DNA of 64,000 bases from Terfezia claveryi (taxonomy: Eukaryota > Ascomycota > Pezizomycetes > Pezizales > Pezizaceae): positions 62,001 to 126,000 of the forward strand of contig WHUX01000145.1 in assembly GCA_015179025.1 (NCBI GenBank), read 5' to 3'. Shown piece after piece: positions 33,147 to 44,856 of this stretch (position 1 is the stretch's first letter; the number at the start of each line of letters is the position of its first letter). A program made the translations under genes and the position numbers. A model generated the notes under the pieces. The model ran no database searches. It saw only the letters and a program-made list of their open reading frames with translations, and had not been told where the DNA came from.

Positions 33147-33659
33147 TGTAACAATGGCTCTGGGGGCAAGGCAACCAAGGGGTACACCGAGGCAAAGGTA
33201 AGGCTAGGGTAACACACACATAGGAACGCTACGTGTGTGACTAAGGGAAGGCTGAGACGGGAGGCAAGGGTAAGAGGCAAGAGAGGCAGAGAGCAAGGGA
33301 CATGAGACACGTGGAGGCAGTTGCCGCGTGTGTCAAGGGAGGCAGCTGTGCTGCAGAGTTGTTTGTATGAGACAAGGATGTACACAAGGGAGGTGCACAA
33401 GTGCTGGGAGAAGCAAGGTCCTGTATTGGGTATACAAGACATTGGATGGGGATTCCACGAGAGGGCGGAGAGAGCAAGCTATATATACAGGCTTCCTCCC
33501 TAGCCAAGGCCACCGGAAGGAATAAGGTTCTCGAGACTCCTTATCTTGGGAGCCAAGATAACAACACTATTACCTGCATCATAGGTGATGCTAGACAGAA
33601 CAACGAATAACAATAACAATAACGAGGTCAGGCTAGGTTGCGAATGGATGGTTGTGACA
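33147..33659 (-). repeat. 5' LTR of B1
   Basis: Plus-strand bounds TGTAACAATGG and GTTGTGACA; same length as its partner (513 bp) with scattered transitions. On the minus strand it precedes gag. Confidence 0.85.
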
Positions 33660-35010
33660 CGAGTTGTGAAACCTGCCAAATCACTAAAGGATCCACACAG
33701 AAACCCCCTGGATTTCTTACTCCTCTCAATGTTCCAACCAGGCCATGGGGTAGCATGGCTATGGATTTTCTTAGTATGGAACCTGTTATAATTTCATGTA
33801 CTGAATTTACTCTTAGTTACAGGACTCCTGTTAATGATAATCCTTATATGTTGATATTTCATAAGTTATTAGTCATGACTGACAGGTATTCTGATTTTAC
33901 ATTTTTACTACCTGTTGTAGATAATATTGACATATTGGGAGTTATTGATATCTTTGAAAGATTCATTAAGCCTAATGTGAGATTTCCTTATGAAATTGTT
34001 TCTGACCAAGACCCCTTATTTATATCTATTACATTTCAAGATTGGATGCAGAAGAATAGAATTATGCATAAAGTATCTTCCACATATCACCCCCAGACTG
34101 ATGGGATAAGTAAAAGAAAGAATAGGACAATTATTCCTATATTTGTAGCTAAGAAGCTGGAACAGGGAATGAATTAGGTACAAGCCACACCTTCTGTTCA
34201 AACATAGGTAAATGCAAGAGTTAGTGCTACAAGAGGACATTCCCCCTTCTTTACCAAGCTAGGATACCAGCCTAATTTATCTGCACCTATCCTACCTCAC
34301 CCTATACCTACCTATTCAAACCCTACAACCAGATTTTACCAGGTTGCTGAAAACCTTACTAAGGCAAAAAAGGACAAAATTCAGCAAGCCAACAAACACA
34401 GAAGAGCCTCTCCTGATTACCAAGTCAATGATCAGGTGATGCTATCAACAAAAAACCTACCAGCAAGGTACCATACCTCCAAACTATCCTCTAAATGGAT
34501 GGGCCCCTTCACTATTACCAAATATTTACCATGGAGTCAAAATGCTAAACTTGACTTCACTAACTTCCCTGACCTCAATAATATTAACAACTCCTTCTAC
34601 ACCTCACTTCTGAAACCCTTCTTCTCTAATCCAATACAAATGTTCCCTTCTAGGACTCTGGAACAACCAGGACCAGTTAAAGAAGATAGGTATGAGGTAG
34701 AAAGTGTGTTGGAATTCAGGTCATAACCTGGAACAGGGAAGTTGCAGTACAAGGTGAAATGGAAGGGATAGCCTCATAAGTATAATGAGTGGGTGTATGC
34801 TGATGGAGTTGATGAGTCATTGAAAAAGCAATTCTGGTTGACTGGGAGTAGCAAGCAACTTACAAAAAGAAAAAGGATAGTAAGAATAAGCTTGGAAAAA
34901 ATAAGATAAGGAAAGAGACTTTGGAGATGATTAATAATGAAAGGAAGAAAGTCCTTGCTCCCCCTATTTCATCTAATGCAGTCAAAATTATCAAAGGCAA
35001 AGGTAAAGAG
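33660..35010 (+). pseudogene. pol of A1, part 2: integrase core and chromodomain
   Basis: Continues the interrupted zinc domain with ETCQ, then MDFL (first Asp), SDQDPLF (second Asp) and TDGISKRKN, where the usual catalytic Glu is replaced (canonical QSERxN). The integrase tail (QVNDQVMLSTKNLP ... SSKWMGPF) follows, then a chromodomain around 34680-34810 (DRYEVESVLEFRS, QYKVKWKG) broken by two stops. The tail to about 35010 is lysine-rich. Confidence 0.8.
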
Positions 35011-35236
35011 ATGGATATACCCTAATTAATGCTTAGACATTTCTTTGAAAATGTTGTAGAAAATAAGGATTTTAAAGAGGGGTATGATAATATTAGGTAT
35101 GATACAGGAGCAAGTAGCAGTAGTACCTATATAGATAGGAACAATAAGTATTATAGGTTGAATGTTGACTAGTAATATATATAACCCATACCCTATTTAT
35201 TTCCTAGGATGGAGTTTTTATCTAAACAGGGAGGCA

Positions 35237-35866
35237 TGTAAGGAAGTGGCTTACTTATACTCTATGACTAACCCTCTCCCTCACAAATGTATTTCTTATG
35301 TATTTTCTTACTCAGCAAGCATCTCAAAATACATAACATTCTGTGTACTGTCTGCCTTGCTAATATTTCACATGCTTTCATATGCTATCACATGCTTTCA
35401 CATGTATAAGTCAAAGTTAAGACTTAACCTATTTTGTACTAGATAGTATTTGGAAGTACTATCTAGAAGATCAGATGATGTTGATCTCAATCATATATAA
35501 GGGTCAGATGATAGTGCACTGCCTCAGCACTGCCTCAGCACTGCCCCAGCACTACCCCATTAGAAACATATATAGTCTCCTGAATTTCCCTTCAGTTGGA
35601 CAAACAGTTAGAACTCAGAACATAGTTAGAGTACAATCAATATAGAAGTTCCACTGGTTAATTCTCTAAGTGCCTTTGGTACTTCTATACTACTTTACCT
35701 ATTACAGTAATCTTATACTACTAGTAATAACTTTAATAGTGAGACTGAATAATACACTATTAGTAATCTACTTTGTAGTATACATTACTAGCCTAAGATT
35801 ATCTAATTAGATTGGATCCTTATCTAATCTAATCTGATTGTCCAATCCCCCTAACAACACATTACA
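35237..35866 (+). repeat. 3' LTR of A1 (630 bp)
   Basis: TGTAAGGAAGT to CACATTACA, followed by the ATGCA target duplication. Differs from the 5' LTR mostly by transitions. Confidence 0.85.
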
Positions 35867-36540
35867 ATGCAGCAGAAATATTCATTGTATTTACTAATTA
35901 TTATATACATAGAGAGGTATTTAGCAATAGATATATATACAGAACATATATGCAGCAACACTCGCTCTAACCCTTGGCCTAAGCTTCGCTCTAATACTCG
36001 TAGTATCTATCGCTCTAATGCTCTCTCTAATACTCACTGTAATATGCTGGGAATAATAAGAAGCGCAGGGAAGAGAACTATATATACAGGAAAACCATAG
36101 TTGCTAAGGCCGACTACTAAGGCCGACAATTTAGACTTTCCGAAGACAATGAGATAGAGGATAATAAGAGAAGTGGCACAACAGTGATCAATGGCACTCA
36201 GCCCCTCTTTTGCATACGGATGCCGTACTACTCAATGCCTGGCCTGGTAATAGTCATATTGGGAAATTGTAGTCATGGTACTGTGAACGAGACAAGTACT
36301 GCGATATGTACAGAGTTCACGCTTTGTAATATTTCCTGTAGGAATTCATGTATTCATGGGTATATATAAGTAATATATATACAAGAAACCCATGTGCTCA
36401 CTGCTTATATATATATATGCGAGAAATCCATGTATTCGCAGGCTTATATATATATATATATATGTGAGCAAAATCTATACATTCGTAGGCTTATATATAT
36501 ATACAAGAAACTCATGCTTTTAGGACATATATATTCTGGT

Positions 36541-38689
36541 CCATTCCAGGATCCGGTATGGACTGAATATCAAAATAGACCAGGCCATTACGGTATAGCT
36601 GGATATCACAACGGACCATGCTGTTACGGGATTAAATTGTTTAATGTCATGGATAGCAACAAGGATTTACCATAATACTACAGCGGCTACAGTGATATTA
36701 AAAGTACTAAATAGGGACATATCCGATATGAAGGTAATTTTGTAGCAACATTTGGTCAAAGAACATTGGAGATAACATAAGTAACCTATTGAAGAAAATA
36801 CTCAGTAGAGGTATACCCAAAATGAAGGTTATTATATAGAGAAACATTAGGTCAAAGAACAAGAGGTTGTAGCATGCACAATAGTAGCCTTTAAAGATCA
36901 TGATACCATAACTTCTTTGCAACAAACACAAGTGTTTTAACCATTGCTTTGCTTAATTACACTCTTACTGGTCTCTACAATATTACACTCTTACCACCAG
37001 CGGAAGCATGCAAAACACCATTATCTAGAGCCAGCGGAAGCATGAATTGCATGCATATATAGAGGATGAAAAGCTATCATTTCTATATGTTTGTCTTCTC
37101 ATTCGTTTCCCATATATGGGTATTTCCTCCTTTGTGCTAGGTTTTGCCAATTGCAGGAGGAGCCCCAACCGACGTGCCGGAATGATTGTAGGTAAGACAT
37201 GTAATCAGGTTTTAAGAAAGCACCAGTCGATCCAATAGCTGGTGGCAAGACACGGCAAGTCCCTATTTCCAAGGTGTACCCAGCTAGGACTTAGAGCTTT
37301 TCTCCTGTTCATTCCTTCCAAATAATTTTGCTCGCTTAATTCTACCTGGTTTGCTCGCTCATTTTCTCATTCATTTGCTCGCTCATTTTCTCACTGATTT
37401 GCTTGCTCGATTCTAGGCTGATTTGCTCACTTGATTGTATGCTGATTTGCTTGCTTGATTCTAGGCTGATTTGCTCGCTCAATTATATGCTGATTTGCTC
37501 GCTCAATTATATGCTGATTTGCTCCCTCGATTATATGCTGATTTGTTCGCTCGATTCTAGGCTGATTTCCTCCCTCGATTATATGTTGATTTGCTCGCTC
37601 GATTATATCCTGATTTACTCGCTTGACTATATGCTGATTTGCTTGCTTGATTATATGCTGATTTACTCTCTCGATTATATGCTGATTTGCTCACTTGATT
37701 ATATGCTGATTTGCTTGCTCGATTATATGCTGATTTGCTTGCTCGACTCTAGGCTAATTTCCTTGCTCAATTATATGCTGATTTGCTCGCTCAATTATAT
37801 GCTGATTTGCTCGCTCGATTATATACTGATTTGCTCGCTCGATTCTAGGCTGATTTCCTCGCTCGATTCTATGCCAGTGGTAATTTCCTTGCTCAATTCT
37901 CTGCTGATTTCCTTTCTCAATTCTAGGATGATTTGCTTGCTCGATTCTATGCTAGTTTGCTCACTCATTTTCTCACTGATTTGCTTGCTCGATTCTAGGC
38001 TGATTTGCTAACTCGATTGTAAGCTGATTTGCTCGCTCGATTGTAGGCTGATTTCCTCGCTCGATTCGGTGATATCTTTACTCAATTCTCTACTGATTTC
38101 TTCGCTCAATTCTAGGCTGATTTCCTCGCTTGATTCTAGGCTGAGTTGCTTGCTCAATTCTAGCGGATATCTAAGTTAATATGGACAGTGAATTGCAGGC
38201 TTATATGGATGGCGAATCTAGAATTCTTGGGACGCGGATGTGAAGGCTAGTACAGATAGGGGTTTTGGGGCATAGCGTATTAGATAGTCTTATTAGATAA
38301 TCGTGAGAATAAAATGGATTATTTCAAAATGCATATAATGCAGGTGAACTATAAGAACAAGCGCGGTAGCGTAGGCGCAGATATGCTGGGTGACCATTTG
38401 CGTTGGAGTTTGGAATGGGATGGTGACTGCATAGAGGGTAGAGGTTAAGGTAGATATAAATCTAGGAATATGGCATCAAATGATTTATGTTGGTTAGGCC
38501 AAATAAGTTGGGTGTGCATAAGGAAATATAAGAAGATATGAATATTTATGCCATCCCGGAACGGCCTGAGTAATCTCGCAATCTCACAATGGCCCGGTCC
38601 ATACCGGTATGAGGGGCCATACCGGTATGGCTCGGGCAATCCTGGAATGGCCCGATCCATACCAGTATGGCCTGGAATTCCGGAATAGA
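36541..38689. repeat. Core of FB1 with 24-bp minisatellite
   Basis: The central part of FB1 lacks genes. From about 37370 to 38165 a 24-bp unit (GCTGATTTGCTCGCTCAATT + ATAT, with variants) is repeated about 30 times. The resulting 202-codon open frame (37403-38011) encodes an 8-residue repeat (LICSLDYM) only because 24 is divisible by three. Short inverted words with CCATACCGGTATGG lie at 38600-38640 and partly mirror 36545-36600. Confidence 0.75.
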
Positions 38690-39851
38690 CCAGAACATAT
38701 ATATATATATATGTGAGAAATCCATACATTCGTAGGCTTATATATATATATGCGAGAAACTCGTGCTTTTGGAGACTTATATATATATGCCTGTGAATGC
38801 ATGAATTCCTTCAGGATATATCACAAAGTGTGAACTCCACACATATTGCAGTACTTGTCTCATTCGCAGTACCATGACTACAATTTCCCAATATGACTAT
38901 TACCAGGCCAGGCATTGAGTAGTATAGTACCTACGTGCGAAACAGGGGCTGAGTGCCATTGATCACTGTCATGCCACTTCTCTTATTATCCCCTATCTCA
39001 TTATCTTCGGAAAGTCTAAATTGTAAGCCTTAGCAGTCAGCCTTGGCAACTATAGTTTTCCTGTATATATACTTCCCTTCTCCGCACTTCTTATTATTCC
39101 CAGCATATTACAGCGAGTATTAGAGAGAGCATTAGAGCGATGAATACAACGAGAGTTAGAGTGAAGCTTAAGCCAAGGGTTATAGCAAGTGTTGCTACAT
39201 ACATGTTCCATGTACATATCTATTGCTAAATACCTCTCTGTGTATATAATAATTGGCGAATACAAGGAATATTTCTGCTGCATGCATATTCAAAGGTTGC
39301 AAACCTAGCTACATAGCTGGCTGGTGTAAGAACGTAGCAGATGCAAGCTGTAAGCGGGTTGTGTTTACCCACCAAGTGCGTCGGGACAAAGGTTGCAGGT
39401 ATGCTTGCGTCCCAGACATGGGGGCAACATCCCAGTGCGTCCCAGATGCGAGATCAACTGCCCAGCATTGGTGTTGCGTCCCAGGCGAGGGGGCAACGTT
39501 CCACTGCGTCCCAAGCATAGTGGCAACGTCCCAGTGCGTCCCAGATGCGAGAGCGACTGCCCAGCATTGGTATTGTTGCGTCCCAGGCGTGTGCCTAACG
39601 TCACAGTGCATTCTAGACGCGAGCGCAACTGCCCAGCATTGGTGTTGCGTCCCAGGCGTGTGAGTAACATCACAGTGCATTCTAGACGCGAGCACAACTG
39701 CCAAGAATTGGTGTTGCGTCCCAGGCATGTGAGCAACGTCCCAGTGCGTCAGGACGCTGGCGCAACAAGCGTTCGCGTCCTGATTTTGAGTTATCGTCCC
39801 GTGCGTTACATGCGTCTGACGCACAGGACGAAAATAATATTTTTGCTGATA

Positions 39852-40122
39852 GAATACCAATTACTAAATATAGAATACCTAGTGCCTGGCTGTACCAAAT
39901 CCTATAAAGAGAAGTCAGTAAATAGCAGCTTATAGTGACACTTGAAGGCATCAATAAAGACTATATACTTCAAAGTAATAAACAACAGCCTATACAAGAC
40001 CCCAGGACTAACGTAAAGAAATTAATACTTGGTATAAAGCCAAATACCCTCGCTGTAGACTCGCCTTAACTAGAATGAAGTATATCAAAGGTTTGGCTAA
40101 GGAGCTTTTAGAGAAGGAAAAC
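39852..40122 (+). pseudogene. Left half of an unrecognised ORF interrupted by B2
   Basis: An open frame at about 40033-40122 (TWYKAKYPRCRLALTRMKYI then KGLAKELLEKEN) continues after B2 and its AAAAC duplication at 46809 (LAQKSQRLLPPILNIIVNER) to a stop near 46859. The reading frame is preserved across the insertion site. I do not recognise the family; it could be an older transposon protein. Confidence 0.35.
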
Positions 40123-40835
40123 TGTAACGATGGCTTTGGGGACAAGGCGACCAAGGGGTACGCCGGGACAAGGGCAAGGCTAGGGTAACACACACGTAGG
40201 GACGCTACGTGTGTGACTAGGGGAAAGGCTAAGACGGGGGCAAGGGCGAAGGCGAGAGAGGCACACAGGAGTAGTAGGAGGCAGCAGCGCTGCAGAGACA
40301 AGGTAAGGCAAGGCAAGGACAGGAGGTTCACAGGGTGGGCAGCAGGGCTACAGAGTCGAGGCGAGACAAGGAGGTGCACAAGGGAGATGCACCAACGTGG
40401 AGAGAAGCAAGGCCCTGTATTGGATATACAAGAGGCACACGGGAGTAGTAGGAGGCAGCAGCGCTGCAGAGACAAGGCAAGGCAAGGCAAGGACAGGAGG
40501 TTCGCAGGGTGGGCAGCAGGGCTGCAGAGTCGAGGTGAGACAAGGAGGTGCACAAGGAAGATGCACCAACGTGGAGAGAAGCAAGGCCCTGTATTGGATA
40601 TACAAGACGTTGGATGGGGATCCAACGACAGTACGAGGGACAGGCTCTATATATACATAACTTGTTCAGGGCAATGGGGGAAATAAGCTTCCCTATCTCA
40701 GAAGCCAAGGAAAAGGTAACGATAACAATAACCTATCACCTGCGATCGCGGGTGATGACAAAGACAAAGACAATAATGGCAATGACCCGTCACCTGCGAT
40801 TGCAGGTGATGACAACTGAACACATGGTTGTTACA
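40123..40835 (-). repeat. 3' LTR of B2 (713 bp, internal duplication)
   Basis: Compared with the 513-bp B1 LTR it carries a tandem duplication of roughly 175 bp (about 40258-40432 and 40435-40595, including AGGAGGCAGCAGCGCTGCAG). Two palindromic TCACCTGCGAT.GC.GGTGA motifs lie near 40735 and 40790. A TATATATA stretch is at about 40648. Confidence 0.9.
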
Positions 40836-42467
40836 CTATCCCCCCTTTAGGCTGGAGCTCCAGCGACTAGGAGGCCTAGGCACGATAACCGGCAAAATCA
40901 ACACAGTAGACAACAACAACGGTAGAAACAAGAACCCCAACTCCAAACAACAACAAGAATGCAAAAGGTCTGACATCATTCAACTAGGCGAGGCTTCCTC
41001 GAGTATCGTTGGTGGAACAGGGTGACTAAATCCTGCGCATTCTCCAAGTCCTCCGCAGGTTGCCAGGTAGTTTCCTCATCCCTTAACCACTTGACCTTAT
41101 ACTGAACTAGTCCGTAGCATTTCCTTGAATCCAGTACCTCCTCAACCTCCCACTCCATTTCACCTGCGATCACTACTGGAGGAGGTGGGGGGTGCTTTTG
41201 CCCGAGAAGGGGATCATCGGCGGCTGGCTCGATCTCCGAGACATGAACGACTGGATGGCGCTTGATATCCTTGGAAAACCTCAGCCGATAAGCATGAGTG
41301 CCCACAGCTGCTAACACCTCATAGAGGCCTAGGAACTTGTGATCCAGCTTACGAGATGGCCGTTCCATTCAGAAGTGCCTGCTGGAGAGCCACACCTTAT
41401 CTCCTGGCTGATACCTGGGGGCTGGCAACCATGATCCGTTGACATACTCCAATTGCCTGGCTTGAGCATATACTAGTTCGGCCCTTAGGGTGGAGTGCAA
41501 CTTAGCAATCTCCGTGGCGAACTCCTTAGCTGGGTTGTTCTCCCTAGCCTTTTCCAGGGGTGCTAGGGAGTCTACGAAACGAGGGTGCCAGCCATAATTG
41601 GCCAGGAACGGGGAGGTTTTTAGAGTCTCCGAGAAATAGTTATTAGCGGCGAACTCACAGGTTGCCAGCAGGGAAACCCAGTTGTTTTGCTGGTAATTGA
41701 CATATGCTCTCAGGTACTGCTCCATGATCGCATTCATTCGCTTGGACTGACCATCTGTTTGGGGGTGATACGCCGTGGAGAGGTGTACGTTGATTCCCAG
41801 AAGCTCGCAGAATACCTTCCAGAAGTCCGAGACGAATTGGGGGCCGCGGTCCGAGACGACTGACTTAGGGAGACCATGGTAGTGGAATACATGGTTGAGG
41901 TAGAGGCCGGCGAGGTCTCGGGCCGAACAGGTATCATGGCAAGGTATAACATGCCTCATTTTGGTCAATCGGTCTACTACCATAAGAATAGCATTAAACC
42001 CCGAATCCTTCGGCAACCCAGTCACAAAGTCCATAGTTAGGTGTTGCCAAGGTTGGTCTGGGATCTCCAGGGGCTTCAGGGTCCCATAAGGAGCATGACG
42101 GGTAGGCTTAGCACTCTTGCAAACATGGCAGTTCCGTATGTACCGCTCCACCTCCTTCCGTTGGTCAATCCACGTATATTGCCTAGCTAGCAGCTCTAAC
42201 GTTTTAGCTACTCCAAGATGACCCGCAGCCAGGGTATCATGGTGTTCCTTGATCAGCTGCAACCGCAGCTCCCCTTCAGGTATATAGAGCCGATCTAGGT
42301 GGTATAGGAGGCCGTCCTGGGTGGTGCACTCGGCTAGGGAAATCTTGGTGTGACGGCGCTGTCCAGACTCTACTGCGGCGATTATATCGTTAACCAGGTC
42401 GTCCTCCGCATATGCCTGTCGTATCCACAGAAGGAGATCTGCTCCAGGGTTCGCTTCAGCTTTAGCA

Positions 42468-42550
42468 TCAGCCTCAGCATCAGCATCAGCCTCAGCATCA
42501 GCATCAGCATCAGCATCAGCATCAGCATCAGCATCAGCATCAGCCACAGC
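42468..42550 (-). repeat. In-frame hexanucleotide expansion (Ala-Asp)n in B2 pol
   Basis: The plus strand shows repeated ATCAGC; on the coding strand this gives alternating Ala-Asp/Glu at the RNase H-integrase junction. B1 has only a short acidic stretch ([12 protein letters not shown]) there, so the repeat expanded in the B2 lineage. Confidence 0.85.
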
Positions 42551-44810
42551 AAGGCTATTGGCCGCCAGGTCGAGATTTTCAGGTTTCAGTACCACCTGAT
42601 TTTGGTACTTCAGCCTCTCATCCCCCCTTTAGGGAGATCTCCTAATCTCCTGGTCAGTGCGTCTAGCTTACCCCCAGCTTTTCCAGGCCGATACTTGATC
42701 TTGAAGTTGAATCGAGATAAGAACTCCGACCACCTAGCCTGCCGTCGGTTTAGCAGCTTAGTGGTGGTGAAGTACTCAAGATTCTTATAATCGGATAGCA
42801 CCTCGATGATCCCCTTGGCTGACTCTAGGTGTGGCCTCCACTCCTCGAACGCTTGCACAATGGCCATTAACTCCTTATCATAGATTTCATAATTACACTC
42901 CGCCAGGGAGTGCTTTTTTGAGAAGTATGCCACTGGGTGGAGGATGCCGTTATCGTTGTTCTGGGACAGGATACCTGCAGAGACATAGTCAGAGGCATCG
43001 GTTTCGACGACACACTCCTGTTCGGAGTTGAAATGGGCCAGGATCGGTGCTGAGCAGAAAGTTTCCTTGAGGTTCTGGAAGGCGGATTGGGCTTCTGGAT
43101 TCCAGTGGAAGGCCCTTTTCGTCAGGTGTGAACCAGCTTCTACCTTCGTTTTCGTCAGGGCTGTCAGGGGTGCCGCGATCCTTAAGTAACCCAGGATAAA
43201 TCGGCGGTAGAAGTTAGCAAATCCTAGGAAGGCTTGCACATCCTTCAAATTAGCTAGGGTTTCCCACTCTTGGATTGCAGCAACTTTGGTGGGGTCCATC
43301 CTAATACTTTCCGTAGTTATGATCAAGCCCAGGTATTTCACTTCTTGGACGTGGAATTCGCATTTTTCAGGCTTAAGGTACAGCCCAGCCTGCTCCAGCT
43401 TCTCCAAGACTTGCCTGATATGGATTTTGTGCTCTGCCAGAGTATTTGAATAGATCAAGATATTGTCAAGGTAAGCCATGCAGAACACATCCAGGAAGTC
43501 TCGCAGAGTGTCGTTAATAAAGTGTTGGAAAGAGGCCGGGGCATTGGTTAAGCCGAAGGGCATGACATTGTACTTGAAGTGGCCGTAACATGTCTGGAAG
43601 GCAGTTTTCTACTCCTCTCCCTCAGCAATCCGTACCAGGTTGTACGCCCCTCTCAAGTCCAATTTGGTGAACCATTTTGCCTTGGAAAGCCTGGCTAATG
43701 TCTTCTGGATTAGAGGTAGGGGGTACCTGTTTTTGACCGTTATCTCGTTCAGGCCACGATAATCAACACACAACCGAAGAGAGCCGTCCGATTTCTTCAC
43801 GAACAGTACAGGAGCACCCGCCGGGGAACAGCTGTGCCGAATGAAGCTCTTATTCAAGTTTTGCTCCAGGTACTTCTTCAGGGCCTCCAATTCCACTCGG
43901 GACATTCCATAGAGGGGGCCATAAGGGGGAGTTTTTCCTTCAATCAGCGGGATTGTGTGGTCGTATAGTCGATGGGGGGCAAGCTTTTCCGCGGCCTTTT
44001 CTGAGAACAAATCAATAAACTCATGGTACTCATCCGGAACCAAGGATTTCCACTCCTTCTTGGACCTGGTCTTGTTAATTTCCAGATTGATCTTATAAAT
44101 TGAGAGAGTATGCGCCTTGAGCTTATGCCTCCTAGTGAGATGAGCGAAGGCCCCTGCTCCAATAAAGTTAATATTCAGGGGTTTTGCGAGGGTGGGGGAT
44201 ATCGGGGAGACTGGGGGAACAGGGGTAACCAAGGAAACCGGGGAAACAGAGGGAATGGTGGCATTGATGTGTGCAGGCGGGAGTACCACTTGAGTCGGGT
44301 GGATTATTGGGGGTGGCAATGCGCACAGCCCAGTGACAGTAGTTTTTGGATCTTCACAGTGTTTTTTGCAATAAGGGCTGTTGAATCGCAGAGTGTAAGA
44401 GCCGAAGCTGACTGATACATCGTGCATTTTAAGCCAAGGGATCCCAAGGACAATTGGTAACTTTAGCTTGGTTACGAACATTGGGAGATCTTCCGTGTGA
44501 TCACCCATGGCGCTGGGCAGGCATGCGAGGTCGGTAATCGCCCCAGAAGAGATAGGACGGCCGTCAATGACATCAAGAAGGCGGGGGGTTTTTAGCTTGG
44601 AGGTTGGTATAGAGTTTCTACTGATAAAGGTCTGGTCAATGAATGCTATTCCTGAAGCACCACAATTTATGAGAGCTGATGTAACCACTGTTTTATCATT
44701 GAACTTGACAGTTATAGGTACAACGAAGTGCTCGCCAAACAGGCGAGACTCATCAACAGACATAGATGTAGGCAAAGAAAATGCAGACAAAGATAAATGA
44801 TCCTGGGCAG

Positions 44811-44856
44811 GTCCCTTGCTAGTGTCAGTAACTAGGCAAGGGACTCCCCTTTTCTC
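44811..44856 (-). promoter_or_regulatory. gag/pol frameshift stem-loop (B2, slippery site decayed)
   Basis: The stem-loop 44844-44811 is the same as in B1. The heptamer position (44856-44850) reads GAGAAAA instead of GGGAAAA, a single G-to-A change that should weaken slippage. The gag stop TAG (44834-44832) is again inside the stem. Confidence 0.65.

Larger units (their letters stand above)
27574..33659 (-). mobile_element. Chromodomain Ty3/gypsy element B1, complete, degenerate
   Basis: The LTRs 27574-28086 and 33147-33659 (513 bp each) enclose minus-strand gag and pol. Flanks are GAAGT and CGAGT, a decayed 5-bp duplication of the A1 integrase sequence, whose reading resumes as ETCQITKG right after. 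A purine tract (complement of CTATCCCCCTT) adjoins the 28086 LTR end. LTR copies differ at many transition sites, so the insertion is not recent. Active-site and stop mutations make it inactive. Confidence 0.9.
20246..35866 (+). mobile_element. Ty3/gypsy element A1, complete but degenerate, with nested B1
   Basis: Two LTRs (20246-20872 and 35237-35866) are flanked by identical ATGCA duplications (20241-20245, 35867-35871). Order of coding remnants on the plus strand: gag with zinc knuckle, protease, reverse transcriptase, RNase H, linker with zinc knuckles, integrase, chromodomain. Element B1 (27574-33659) splits the integrase zinc domain. Without B1 the element is about 9.5 kb. A polypurine-like AACAGGGAGGCA precedes the right LTR. 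Many in-frame TAG/TAA codons make it non-functional. Confidence 0.9.
19865..39851. mobile_element. Foldback-like element FB1 (interrupted by element A1)
   Basis: The termini are inverted: TATCAGTAAAAA on the left and TTTTTGCTGATA on the right, flanked by GA/GA as a possible 2-bp target duplication. The left arm is 19865-20245 continuing at 35872-36540; the right arm 38690-39851 is its reverse complement. Both arms contain, from outside in, about 75-bp units with TGGGACGCAACACCAATGCT, a unique block, an ATACTCGCTCTA-type array, a GCCGAC...TTAGACTTTCC block and TATATA-rich repeats. Without the 15.6-kb insertion it would be about 4.4 kb. There is no transposase ORF. A second copy is FB2. Confidence 0.75.
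40976..44856 (-). pseudogene. pol of B2 (PR, RT, RNase H, integrase, chromodomain)
   Basis: Long open segments remain. 44790-43609 holds the protease (ALINCGASGIAFID, catalytic Asp changed to Asn) and RT fingers. 43563-42610 holds the RT palm ([15 protein letters not shown] changed to YLDN) and RNase H (VETDASDY). 42595-41369 holds integrase with HHCC (HHDTLAAGH...CHVC), MDFVTG, SDRGPQF and TDGQSKRMN (Glu changed to Lys). 41368-40976 holds the integrase tail and chromodomain (EMEWEVEEVLDSR). The stop between RT parts (EGEE*KTAF) is a TAG where Trp is expected, and B1 has the same stop. The pol frame is -1 to gag. Confidence 0.9.

Noticed and set aside
20246..35866. TAG stops as recoded sense codons (suppression) in the retroelements
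   Set aside because: TAA and TGA also occur, catalytic residues are mutated as well, and intact host ORFs do not use TAG; CpA-to-TpA decay explains the pattern better.
37403..38011. 202-aa open frame with LICSLDYM repeats as a repetitive protein
   Set aside because: It is a direct translation of a 24-bp minisatellite inside FB1; the open frame follows from the unit length and no start context or domain supports it.
39253..39935. Overlapping ORFs with repeated Cys/Arg phrases on both strands
   Set aside because: They are by-products of the roughly 75-bp GC-rich units in the FB1 right arm.
42350..42790. Plus-strand ORF with a Ser-Ile repeat
   Set aside because: It is antisense to the Ala-Asp hexanucleotide expansion in B2 pol.
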